Shown: positions 56,949-64,000 of the stretch, in pieces | How the letters are laid out: each line of letters begins with the position of its first letter | How positions within the stretch are numbered: the stretch's first letter is position 1 | Source: Rhizobium sp. CFBP 8762 | GTDB lineage: Bacteria; Pseudomonadota; Alphaproteobacteria; Rhizobiales; Rhizobiaceae | Direction: 5' to 3' | Length of the DNA: 64,000 nucleotides | Assembly: GCF_014841565.1 (NCBI RefSeq) | Contig: NZ_JACYUD010000004.1 | Span: forward strand, 124,001 to 188,000 | Position numbers and translations under genes: made by a program | Notes under the pieces: model-generated | What the model was told of the DNA's origin: nothing | Database searches by the model: none | What the model saw: the letters and a program-made list of their open reading frames with translations, nothing else

Positions 56949-58121
56949 ATGTATAATGGAGAAAGACTGATAGAGCGGCCTCTGCGCTGGGGCATGGTCG
57001 GCGGTGGTCGCACGGGTCAGGTGGGCTACAAGCACCGCACTGGCGCACAGCGCGATGGCACTTACAAGCTGGTCTGCGGTGCCTTTGATCTGGATATTAA
57101 TCGCGGGCGTGAATTCGGCATCAATATCGGCGTCGATAGCGACCGTTGCTACGACGATTACAAAGCGCTGATTGCAGGCGAGGCAGCGCGCGATGATGGC
57201 GTGGAAGTCGTCTCCATCGCGACCCCGAATTTCAGCCATTATGAAATCACCAAGGCATGCCTTGAAGCCGGACTGCATGTGATCTGCGAAAAGCCGCTGT
57301 TTTTCACGGTTGCCGAATGCGAGGAGATCGAAGCGCTTGCAAACAGGCAAGGCCTGATTGTTGGTGTGACCTACGGCTTCACAGGGCATCCTCTGGTGCG
57401 CCAGATGGCTGCCATGGTTGAACGTGGACTGCTGGGTGACATCCGCATCGTCGACATGCAGTACACCCACGGCTTTAACGCCGGTGACGATACCAACGCG
57501 CCAGATGCTGTCAGATGGCGCACGAACCCCAAAACTGCGGGCCCTACCTTTGTCCTTGGCGATATCGGCACGCATCTCTATTATTTGTCGGAAGTCGTTC
57601 TTCCACACTTGAAGATTGAAAAGCTGCTTTGCGACCGCAAGGCTTTCATCCCAAGCCGCGCCCCGCTTGAAGATCACGCCACCGTGCTGATGCACTATGA
57701 CAACGGCGCCCGTGGACGCCTGTGGGTATCCTCGGTCAACGCGGGAAACATGGGGTCGCAACGCTATCGCTTTGTCGGCTCCAAAGCTTCGGTTGAGTGG
57801 TCCGATAGTCATCCCGACCAGCTTTCATACGATGTTCAGGGGGAGCCGAACCGCATCCTGCACCATGGTATGCCGTACCTGGAACCGGAGAGCCTTGCCG
57901 TAGACCGCATGGGCGGCCTGCACACGGAGGGGCTGGGGGACAGCTGGGCCAATATCTATCTCTGGATCGCCCAGGCAATTGACGCCAAACGGCGCGGTGA
58001 TGAGGCGTTCCTCAAGACCCATCGTTACCCGGATATCAAAGCCGGAACCGAAGGCGTGCGCTGGCTGGAAAATTGCGTCCGCTCCGCCGATGCCGGTTCT
58101 GCGTGGATCGACTTCCAGTAA
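56949..58121 (+). CDS. Gfo/Idh/MocA-family oxidoreductase
   Basis: 390 residues: Rossmann start WGMVGGGRTGQVGYKHR, the family motif ICEKPLFFTV with the catalytic Lys, and GDIGTHLYYLSEVV with the Asp/His pair of the active site. NAD(P)-dependent dehydrogenase of a polyol or its derivative; relatives in inositol loci oxidise scyllo-inositol or inositol derivatives. Second position after the permease gene in the operon. Substrate not predictable. Confidence 0.92.
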   Translation: MYNGERLIERPLRWGMVGGGRTGQVGYKHRTGAQRDGTYKLVCGAFDLDINRGREFGINIGVDSDRCYDDYKALIAGEAARDDGVEVVSIATPNFSHYEITKACLEAGLHVICEKPLFFTVAECEEIEALANRQGLIVGVTYGFTGHPLVRQMAAMVERGLLGDIRIVDMQYTHGFNAGDDTNAPDAVRWRTNPKTAGPTFVLGDIGTHLYYLSEVVLPHLKIEKLLCDRKAFIPSRAPLEDHATVLMHYDNGARGRLWVSSVNAGNMGSQRYRFVGSKASVEWSDSHPDQLSYDVQGEPNRILHHGMPYLEPESLAVDRMGGLHTEGLGDSWANIYLWIAQAIDAKRRGDEAFLKTHRYPDIKAGTEGVRWLENCVRSADAGSAWIDFQ

Positions 58122-58231
58122 TTGTATCGGTTTTGCCGACGGGAGCACCGTCATCGCTGGATACCGAAACTGCGAATGAGCCCAAAAGTAAGGCATGCAC
58201 TTCAATGATCAACGATCTGGGAGGATATATC

Positions 58232-59161
58232 ATGTTGAAATTGCTACTCCTATCGACTGCCATGGCCGCATTCGCGTTGCCGTCAATGGCCGAAACCCGC
58301 ATCGGCGTGACGATGACGTCGTTTGATAATCCGCATCTGACGATCCTGCTGAATGGTATCAAGGCGCAGGCCGAGGCAGACAAGGACGTGACGCTGGTGC
58401 TGGAGGATGCGCAGCTCGATGTTGCGCGTCAGCTCAACCAGGTCCAGAATTTCGTGGCGAACGGCGTGAACGCCATCATCGTCAACGCGGTTGATGGCGA
58501 CGCCACGGCAGCGATGACGGCTGCTGCCTCCAGTGCGGGTATTCCGCTGATTTACGTCAACCATCCGCCCGCTGAGCTGGATGGCGGAGATATGCCGGCG
58601 GGCACGGCCTATGTTGGCTCTGCCGAGCGCGATGCCGGTCTGTTTCAGGCCAAGGCAGTGTGCGGGCTGCTTGGCGGCAAGGGCAAGGCAGTTGTGCTCA
58701 TCGGCCCGCTGGAAAACCACGCAGCACTGGTGCGCACGAAGACTGTTGAGGAAGTGTTTGGCTCCCCGGACTGCAAGATCGACGTGATCGAGAAGCAGAC
58801 GGCCAACTGGAACCGCGTTCAGGCTCAGGATCTGGTGACTTCGTGGCTGACGGCTGGACTGGAGTTTGATGCGGTTGTCGCCAACAACGATGAAATGGCC
58901 ATTGGTGCCGCACAGGCTATCAAGTCGGCTTCCGGCGCAATGGACAAGGTGGTTATCGCCGGAATTGATGCCACGCCGGACGGGCTGGCGGCCATGGAAA
59001 ACGGCGACCTCGATGTCACCGTCATCCAGAACACCACCCAACAGGGACGCATTGCCGTGCAGACGGCTTTGGCCGCCGCCAAGGGCGAGACATTCAGCGC
59101 GCAGTCCTGGGTTCCCTTCGAACCTGTCACCCGCAGCAACATGGCCAACTACAAACGTTAA
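58232..59161 (+). CDS. Sugar ABC transporter, periplasmic binding protein 2
   Basis: 309 residues from ATG 58232 (GAGGA shortly upstream). Signal peptide LKLLLLSTAMAAFALPSMA, then RIGVTMTSFDNPHLTILLNG. Paralogue of the protein at 53,278: shared QLxQxQNFxAxGVxAIxVNAVDxDAT, VVANNDEMAIGAAQAIKSA, VIAGIDATPDGLAAM and WVPFEPVT. A second binding protein without its own permease suggests that the one ABC core serves two substrates or affinities. Confidence 0.92.
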   Translation: MLKLLLLSTAMAAFALPSMAETRIGVTMTSFDNPHLTILLNGIKAQAEADKDVTLVLEDAQLDVARQLNQVQNFVANGVNAIIVNAVDGDATAAMTAAASSAGIPLIYVNHPPAELDGGDMPAGTAYVGSAERDAGLFQAKAVCGLLGGKGKAVVLIGPLENHAALVRTKTVEEVFGSPDCKIDVIEKQTANWNRVQAQDLVTSWLTAGLEFDAVVANNDEMAIGAAQAIKSASGAMDKVVIAGIDATPDGLAAMENGDLDVTVIQNTTQQGRIAVQTALAAAKGETFSAQSWVPFEPVTRSNMANYKR

Positions 59162-59221
59162 AGGCCTTGGACCAGCAGCGCCCCTCTGAACGCTATTCAA
59201 TCTATCTCGAAAGACAAGACC

Positions 59222-60118
59222 ATGAAACACACGCTTGATCCGCACATGTTCCGCCACCTGTCGCTTGAGGAGACGTGCCGCAAGGTTGCCGATCTCGGTT
59301 ACGACCATGTGGAACTGTCGCCGCGTCCTGATTTTCTGTCGTGGTGGACGCGCCCGAAGGTTTATCCCGAACGCGTCGCACGCTTCAAGAAAGCGTTGAA
59401 GGACCACGGCCTGAGCCTTGCGACGCTGCAGCCGATGTATCGTTGGTCCAGTCCCTATGCGGATGAATGGGACGTGGCGATCGAGAACTGGAAACGCGCC
59501 ATCGAGATTGCGGTTGAGATGGAATGCCCGATGTTCGTGTCCGAATTCGGCCGTGGCGGCTCGCCCGATCGCAGCCTGAACGACCGTTCCGGACTGCACC
59601 GGCCTGAAACCTGCGAGGCGCAGTTCTTTCGCGCCATGGATGTGCTGGTGCCAATTCTCGAGCGCGAAGGCCTGATCCTGTCGCTGGAAGCCCACCCCGA
59701 AGACTGGCTCGAGGAGATCGCCCCGGCCATCGATATTATCAAGACCATCAACTCGACATCGGTCAAGGCGTCGTTCATCGCACCGCATACCTTCTTCTAC
59801 GGTCCCGACATGGTGGCCAACCTGCGCGCAACGGAAGGGCTCTTGGTGCATGTGCGTTTGGCCGATACCTACGACCACAACAAGTCGTCCGGGCTTCGCT
59901 ACATCGTCAATCCGCCGGGCTCGAAGGTGCGCGTGCATCAGCACACTGACTTCGGTCAGGGCGAAATCGACTGGGATACCTTCTTTGCCACACTGGCCGA
60001 CATGAAGTTTGACGGCGTGCTGTCCAACTGCGTGTTTGCCTGGGAAGACCGGGTGGATGAAAGCGCACGCTTCATGCTCTCGCAAACAAAGCGTTACGTC
60101 AAAACATACTGGAAATAG
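59222..60118 (+). CDS. Sugar phosphate isomerase/epimerase-type TIM barrel protein
   Basis: 298 residues, AP-endonuclease-2-like TIM barrel: KVADLGYDHVELSPRPDF, MFVSEFGRGG, LSLEAHPEDWLEEIAPAIDII, and GLLVHVRLADTYDH. The metal ligands Glu, Asp, His and Glu are suggested by SLEAHPEDW, IAPHTFFYG, VHQHTDFGQGEIDW. Such proteins (IolE, IolH, IolI types) act as isomerases, epimerases or dehydratases in inositol breakdown. IolH-like is my best guess. Confidence 0.85.
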   Translation: MKHTLDPHMFRHLSLEETCRKVADLGYDHVELSPRPDFLSWWTRPKVYPERVARFKKALKDHGLSLATLQPMYRWSSPYADEWDVAIENWKRAIEIAVEMECPMFVSEFGRGGSPDRSLNDRSGLHRPETCEAQFFRAMDVLVPILEREGLILSLEAHPEDWLEEIAPAIDIIKTINSTSVKASFIAPHTFFYGPDMVANLRATEGLLVHVRLADTYDHNKSSGLRYIVNPPGSKVRVHQHTDFGQGEIDWDTFFATLADMKFDGVLSNCVFAWEDRVDESARFMLSQTKRYVKTYWK

Positions 60119-60127
60119 GACATTGGC

Positions 60128-61138
60128 ATGACATTAAGAATTGGAGTTATTGGCACGGGTATGATTGGCAGCGACCACGCGCGCCGTATTCAGACTGTGT
60201 TAGCGGGGGCTTCTATCGTTGCACTCAGTGATGTCAATATCGACGGCGCCAGAGCCGTTCAGTCCGAGATTGCGCCGGACGCTGTGCTTTACAGCACCGG
60301 CGAGGAGTTGATTGCATCGCCTGATGTGGACGCCGTACTCATAACCTCATGGGGCGGAACGCACGCCCAATATGTGCTGGCTGCCATTGCTGCAGGCAAG
60401 CCCTGCTTTTGCGAAAAGCCGCTGGCGACGACAGCAGACGACGCCCGTCGCATTGTGGATGCGGAAGTGGCCTACGGCAAGCGCCTGGTGCAAGTGGGCT
60501 TTATGCGCCGGTATGATGCCGGGTATCGCCTGCTGAAAAAGGTGGTGGACTCCGAGATCGGTACGCCCTTGATGGTCCATACCGCCCACAGAAACCCGAC
60601 TGTGCCCGAGCAGTATGTAACGCCGATGGCCATTCACGACACGCTCATTCACGAAATCGACGTGTTCCGGTGGTTGCTGGATGACGACTATGTATCGGCT
60701 CAGGTTGTCTTCCCGCGCGCATCACGCCACAGCCACGCCAAACTTGCCGATCCGCAGATCGTTCTCTTTGAAACCAAAAAGGGTGTGCGCATCGATGTCG
60801 AGATTTTCGTGAATTGCCGCTACGGCTATGACATTCAATGCCAGGTTGTTGGCGAGGAGGGGCTGGCCAATTTGCCCGAACCGATGGCGATTGTCACACG
60901 CAAGGATGCGAAAGTTCAAAACGCCATTTTGACCGACTGGAAAGACCGTTTTGTCGATAGCTATGACGTAGAGCTGGCGGATTTCATCCAAGCGGCGTCG
61001 CGCGGCACGGCTGCGGGCCCATCAAGCTGGGACGGGTATGTTGCCAGCATTACCTCTGACGCCTGCGTGGAAGCACAGGAGAAAGCCGGTCAGATCATCG
61101 ATATCGCGCTGCCAGAGCGGCCATCTTTGTACAACTGA
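60128..61138 (+). CDS. iolG: Inositol 2-dehydrogenase (IolG-like)
   Basis: 336 residues, Gfo/Idh/MocA family: [28 protein letters not shown] with the catalytic Lys, [11 protein letters not shown], and [13 protein letters not shown] with the Asp/His pair of IolG. Matches the IolG pattern better than the first dehydrogenase. Oxidises myo-inositol to 2-keto-myo-inositol with NAD. It lies nine bases after the TIM barrel gene. Confidence 0.88.
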   Translation: MTLRIGVIGTGMIGSDHARRIQTVLAGASIVALSDVNIDGARAVQSEIAPDAVLYSTGEELIASPDVDAVLITSWGGTHAQYVLAAIAAGKPCFCEKPLATTADDARRIVDAEVAYGKRLVQVGFMRRYDAGYRLLKKVVDSEIGTPLMVHTAHRNPTVPEQYVTPMAIHDTLIHEIDVFRWLLDDDYVSAQVVFPRASRHSHAKLADPQIVLFETKKGVRIDVEIFVNCRYGYDIQCQVVGEEGLANLPEPMAIVTRKDAKVQNAILTDWKDRFVDSYDVELADFIQAASRGTAAGPSSWDGYVASITSDACVEAQEKAGQIIDIALPERPSLYN

Positions 61139-61147
61139 GGTTTTATC

Positions 61148-61933
61148 ATGCAATTTGCGATCAACCATATTTCCGCGCCCAGGCTGTCGCTTGCCGAATT
61201 CTTTGCCATGGCAGGCAGGCTTGGCACCAAACATGTCGAAATCCGCAATGATTTGCCCGATGTCGTCAACAGCCTGAACCCATCGGACGTGCGGGCGGAG
61301 GCTGACAGACAAGGCGTCACCATTCTGTCGATCAACGCGCTGTATCCGTTCAATGTCTGGACGGACGGGCTGGCGCAACGCGCCACCGCAATGGCTGACT
61401 ACGCGCAGGCCGCTGGTGCGAAAGCTCTGGTGATGTGCCCCCTGAACGATGGAACGCAGGTCTCTTTCGATGACCTCGTCAAGGCTTTGAAAGCCATGAA
61501 ACCTATTTTGAGCGAGCGTGGCTTGATCGGGCTGGTGGAGCCTCTTGGCTTCCCGATCTCATCGCTCCGCAAGAAATCGGTGGCGATCGAGGCAATCAAA
61601 GCCGCCAGTGGCGAAGGTGTGTACAAGCTGATGCACGACACGTTCCACCATCATTTGGCTGGAGAAACGGAATTTTTCCCCGAATGGACGGCACTGGTCC
61701 ACATATCCGGCGTAACCGATCCTGATATCGGCGTTGACGAGATGCTGGATGCGCATCGCGTTCTGGTCGATAGCAACGACCGTCTGGAAAACATTGCCCA
61801 GATCAAGACGCTGCTGGCCGCCGGGTATGACGGCCCGCTCTCGTTCGAGCCATTTGCGAAAGGGGTGCATGAAGCCGCTGACCCTGAAGCCGCCTTGCAG
61901 CACAGCATCAGGTACATTCGCACTGCCGTTTAG
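61148..61933 (+). CDS. TIM barrel protein (IolI/IolE-like)
   Basis: 261 residues: FAMAGRLGTKHVEIRNDLPD, ALVMCPLNDGTQVSFDD, LIGLVEPLGFPISSLRKK, YKLMHDTFHHHLAGE, VHISGVTD and LSFEPFAKGVHEA. The Glu-Asp-His-Glu set of an AP-endonuclease-like metal site is present. Probably an inosose isomerase or dehydratase. Ten bases after iolG. The exact IolE or IolI role cannot be chosen from sequence alone. Confidence 0.85.
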   Translation: MQFAINHISAPRLSLAEFFAMAGRLGTKHVEIRNDLPDVVNSLNPSDVRAEADRQGVTILSINALYPFNVWTDGLAQRATAMADYAQAAGAKALVMCPLNDGTQVSFDDLVKALKAMKPILSERGLIGLVEPLGFPISSLRKKSVAIEAIKAASGEGVYKLMHDTFHHHLAGETEFFPEWTALVHISGVTDPDIGVDEMLDAHRVLVDSNDRLENIAQIKTLLAAGYDGPLSFEPFAKGVHEAADPEAALQHSIRYIRTAV

Positions 61934-62041
61934 GCAGTCCAAAGCAGACCTGCGCGGGTTTATCCCGGCAAAGTAACAGCAACAGAGAAACGAAACAGAT
62001 TGGGTACACGCGGGTGTGTTCCCGATCTGCGGGGGAAGATC

Positions 62042-63964
62042 ATGAAGACGCTGGATGTCATCACGCTTGGCCGATCTGGGGTTGACCTTTACGGTTCACA
62101 GATTGGCGGTCGGTTGGAGGATATGGGCAGTTTCCGCAAGTATATTGGCGGTAGCCCGACGAACATTGCCTGTGGCGCTTCGCGGCTGGGTCTGAAGGCG
62201 GGGCTGATCAGCCGGGTGGGTGATGAGCATATGGGGCGCTTCATCCGCGAACAGCTGGTGCGCGAAGGGGTGGATGTGCGCGGCGTTGCAACCGACCCGG
62301 AGCGACTGACGGCGCTGGTGATCCTCGGTATTCGTGACGATGAGCGCTTTCCGCTGATATTCTACCGTGAGAATTGTGCCGATATGGCGCTGAGCGAAAG
62401 CGATATCGACGAAGCGCTGATTGCCGATACGCGCAGTCTGGTCATCACCGGCACGCACCTGTCGCATGCGCGTACCCGGGCGGCCGTGATCAAGGCGCTT
62501 GAGCTTGCCCGCACGCACGGTGTGCGCACCGCTCTTGATATTGATTACCGGCCCAATCTGTGGGGCGTTGCTGGACATGGCGATGGCGAACGCCGGTTTG
62601 TGGAAAGTGCAGCGGTCACGCAGCGCCTGCTCGATACGCTGCACCATTTCGATCTGATTGTGGGGACGGAAGAAGAGTTCCACATTGCCGGTGGCTCCAC
62701 CGATACGGTGGCAGCGCTTCGTGCGGTGCGCGCCGTATCGGCTGCGGCGCTGGTGTGCAAACGCGGTGCCAAAGGTGCGGTGGTGTTTGAGGGTGATATT
62801 CCCGATACGCTGGACGAGGGCCGCTCCGGCCCGGGCTTTGCCATTGAGGTGTTCAATGTGCTGGGAGCCGGGGATGGCTTCTTTGCCGGGTTGCTGAAAG
62901 GCTGGCTGGACGGCGAGGCTTGGGAGCGCACGCTGGAATATGCCAATGCCTGCGGGGCGTTTGCCGTTTCCCGCCATGGATGCACGCCGGCCTATCCCTC
63001 GCTTGACGAACTCACCCTGTTCCTCAAGCGCGGGGTCGTGCGGCCTGATCTGCGCAATGACCGCGCGCTGGAACAGGTTCACTGGTCCAGCAACCGTCAC
63101 ACGCGGGTGGCGGGGGATGGATCAACCATGCGGGTGTTTGCCTTTGATCATCGCATGCAGCTGGAACAGATGGAGGGCTACACGCTGGAAAAGGGTGGCG
63201 CGTTCAAGGAACTGTGCCTGAAGGCTGCGCTCAACGTGCAGAACGGGCGTTCGGGCTACGGCATATTGTGTGACAACCGCATTGGTCGCCATGCGCTGCA
63301 TCAGGCGTCGGGCACAGGCCTGTGGATCGGTCGCCCGTGCGAACTGCCGGGATCGCGTCCGCTGGAATTCGAGCCGGAGCTTGGCAGCGATTGCGGCCAG
63401 CTTGAGGAATGGGCGCGCGAGAACGTGGTCAAGGTGCTGTGCTTTTGCCATCCCGATGACGATGCACCGACGCGTGCGCGTCAGGAGGCTGACGTCAAGC
63501 GGTTGTTTGAGGCGTCACGGCGTAATGGACTGGAGTTCCTGCTGGAAATCATCCCGTCCAAGGTTGGCCCGGTGGACGCACAGACGAATGCAATCCTGAT
63601 CCGCCAGTTTTATGCAGCGGGCATCCATCCCGACTGGTGGAAGCTGGAGCCTTTGACGACGCGAGAGGCCTGGGCCAACGCCATTGACGCCATCGAGGCA
63701 AATGACCGGTCCACACGCGGTATCGTGGTGCTGGGTCTGGATGCGCCGGAAGCAGAGCTTGCGGCAAGCTTTGACGTGGCGGCGGGGTTTAATCTGGTCA
63801 AGGGCTTTGCCATTGGCCGCACGATCTTCGGATCGGTTGCACGCGACTGGCTGGCCGGGCGCATAAGCGATGATGCAGCGGTGGACGAAATGGCGCACAG
63901 ATTTACCCGGCTGTGCACCGTCTGGGATGCAGCGCGCGCGGTTGCGCAGGAGAAAGCGGCATGA
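62042..63964 (+). CDS. iolC: 5-dehydro-2-deoxygluconokinase with DUF2090 (IolC)
   Basis: 640 residues. N-terminal PfkB sugar kinase (about 1-330): VITLGRSGVDLYG, GGSPTNIACGASRLG, and FNVLGAGDGFFAGLL with the catalytic Asp. C-terminal DUF2090 domain, FAFDHRMQLEQM and FLLEIIPSKVG, an aldolase-like barrel. Phosphorylates 2-deoxy-5-keto-gluconate in inositol catabolism; the DUF2090 part may act on the next intermediate. ATG 62042, in preference to an upstream in-frame start at 62000. Overlaps the next gene by four bases. Confidence 0.95.
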   Translation: MKTLDVITLGRSGVDLYGSQIGGRLEDMGSFRKYIGGSPTNIACGASRLGLKAGLISRVGDEHMGRFIREQLVREGVDVRGVATDPERLTALVILGIRDDERFPLIFYRENCADMALSESDIDEALIADTRSLVITGTHLSHARTRAAVIKALELARTHGVRTALDIDYRPNLWGVAGHGDGERRFVESAAVTQRLLDTLHHFDLIVGTEEEFHIAGGSTDTVAALRAVRAVSAAALVCKRGAKGAVVFEGDIPDTLDEGRSGPGFAIEVFNVLGAGDGFFAGLLKGWLDGEAWERTLEYANACGAFAVSRHGCTPAYPSLDELTLFLKRGVVRPDLRNDRALEQVHWSSNRHTRVAGDGSTMRVFAFDHRMQLEQMEGYTLEKGGAFKELCLKAALNVQNGRSGYGILCDNRIGRHALHQASGTGLWIGRPCELPGSRPLEFEPELGSDCGQLEEWARENVVKVLCFCHPDDDAPTRARQEADVKRLFEASRRNGLEFLLEIIPSKVGPVDAQTNAILIRQFYAAGIHPDWWKLEPLTTREAWANAIDAIEANDRSTRGIVVLGLDAPEAELAASFDVAAGFNLVKGFAIGRTIFGSVARDWLAGRISDDAAVDEMAHRFTRLCTVWDAARAVAQEKAA

Positions 63965-64000
63965 GCGGGACACTGCGTACACGCCATGAGGGCCGCAGGG
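63961..64000 (+). CDS. 5' end of the next operon gene (probably iolD or iolE), cut by the window
   Basis: ATG 63961 overlaps the iolC stop (ATGA) and opens MSGTLRTRHEGR before the window ends. By position in rhizobial operons, iolD or iolE follows iolC; only 13 codons are visible, so the identity is not supported by sequence. Confidence 0.6.
   Translation, partial: MSGTLRTRHEGRR

Noticed and set aside
56871..57812. 313-aa minus-strand open frame
   Set aside because: Antisense shadow of the permease end and the first dehydrogenase.
58283..60085. 600-aa minus-strand open frame
   Set aside because: Antisense to binding protein 2 and the TIM barrel gene, both clear families; the frame is open only because of GC-rich third-base use.
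62096..63100. 334-aa minus-strand open frame
   Set aside because: Antisense shadow of iolC; no family pattern and no ribosome site.
1..64000. CRISPR array, rRNA or tRNA genes
   Set aside because: No regularly spaced repeats and no recognisable rRNA or tRNA sequence were found by reading; a tRNA scan could still find one.

Overview
The window looks like an accessory or plasmid-borne stretch of an alphaproteobacterium of the order Hyphomicrobiales (Rhizobiaceae/Brucellaceae type). The basis is protein-family content: a MobQ/TraA relaxase-helicase with a Q-type oriT, a DUF6118 partner, DUF1419 and DUF3991/TOPRIM plasmid proteins, an IolC kinase with a DUF2090 tail and an inositol-type sugar ABC transporter. 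This is inference from gene content; no rRNA or tRNA gene was recognised to fix the taxon.

Layout. 0-5.6 kb: a CheY-like receiver protein, two small unknown ORFs, then a LysR/MFS remnant fused by deletion, an SDR oxidoreductase and an LLM-class flavin oxidoreductase. 5.6-15.5 kb: a bicovalent-FAD (BBE-type) oxidase overlapping a SAM-cyclase-AAA/TPR giant; two paralogous RhiA-like proteins flanking a secreted Cys-rich protein; a Crp/Fnr regulator; and a DUF4214 protein probably exported by type I secretion. 15.5-24.6 kb: HipBA, two HNH-type zinc proteins, VapBC with a perfect operator palindrome, an orphan VapB, DUF6118, a doubly frameshifted traA, an apparently intact oriT and a mobilisation protein. 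24.7-36.4 kb: a heavily decayed defence/plasmid zone. It holds an N6-methyltransferase broken by two amber codons and a frameshift, an intact three-gene operon of unknown function (small protein, EACC1-like protein, HExxH protein), an AT-rich orphan gene, a broken second mobilisation gene, a frameshifted NYN-LOTUS gene, CspA, a convergent RelE/XRE pair and plasmid DUFs. 36.4-40 kb: an IS21-family element plus HlyD, PIN and IS630 fragments. 40-49.7 kb: a complete dTDP-rhamnose (rmlCBDA) and ABC-type polysaccharide export (wzm-wzt) operon ending in a three-part methyltransferase/coiled-coil/glycosyltransferase protein, with an AT-rich GT2 gene upstream. 49.8-51.8 kb: a decayed IS6-family copy and an AbrB/VapC toxin-antitoxin pair. 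52-64 kb: an intact inositol-type catabolic operon. It has a LacI regulator, an ABC importer, two binding proteins, two Gfo/Idh/MocA dehydrogenases, two sugar isomerase-type TIM barrels, IolC and the first bases of the next gene.

The metabolic and polysaccharide operons are intact, whereas genes in the mobile zone carry many single-base lesions. That contrast argues that the lesions are real decay rather than general sequencing error. The most interesting unexplained system is the 27.4-29.5 kb HExxH/EACC1-like operon, followed by the RhiA-like paralogue cluster at 10.7-12.9 kb.
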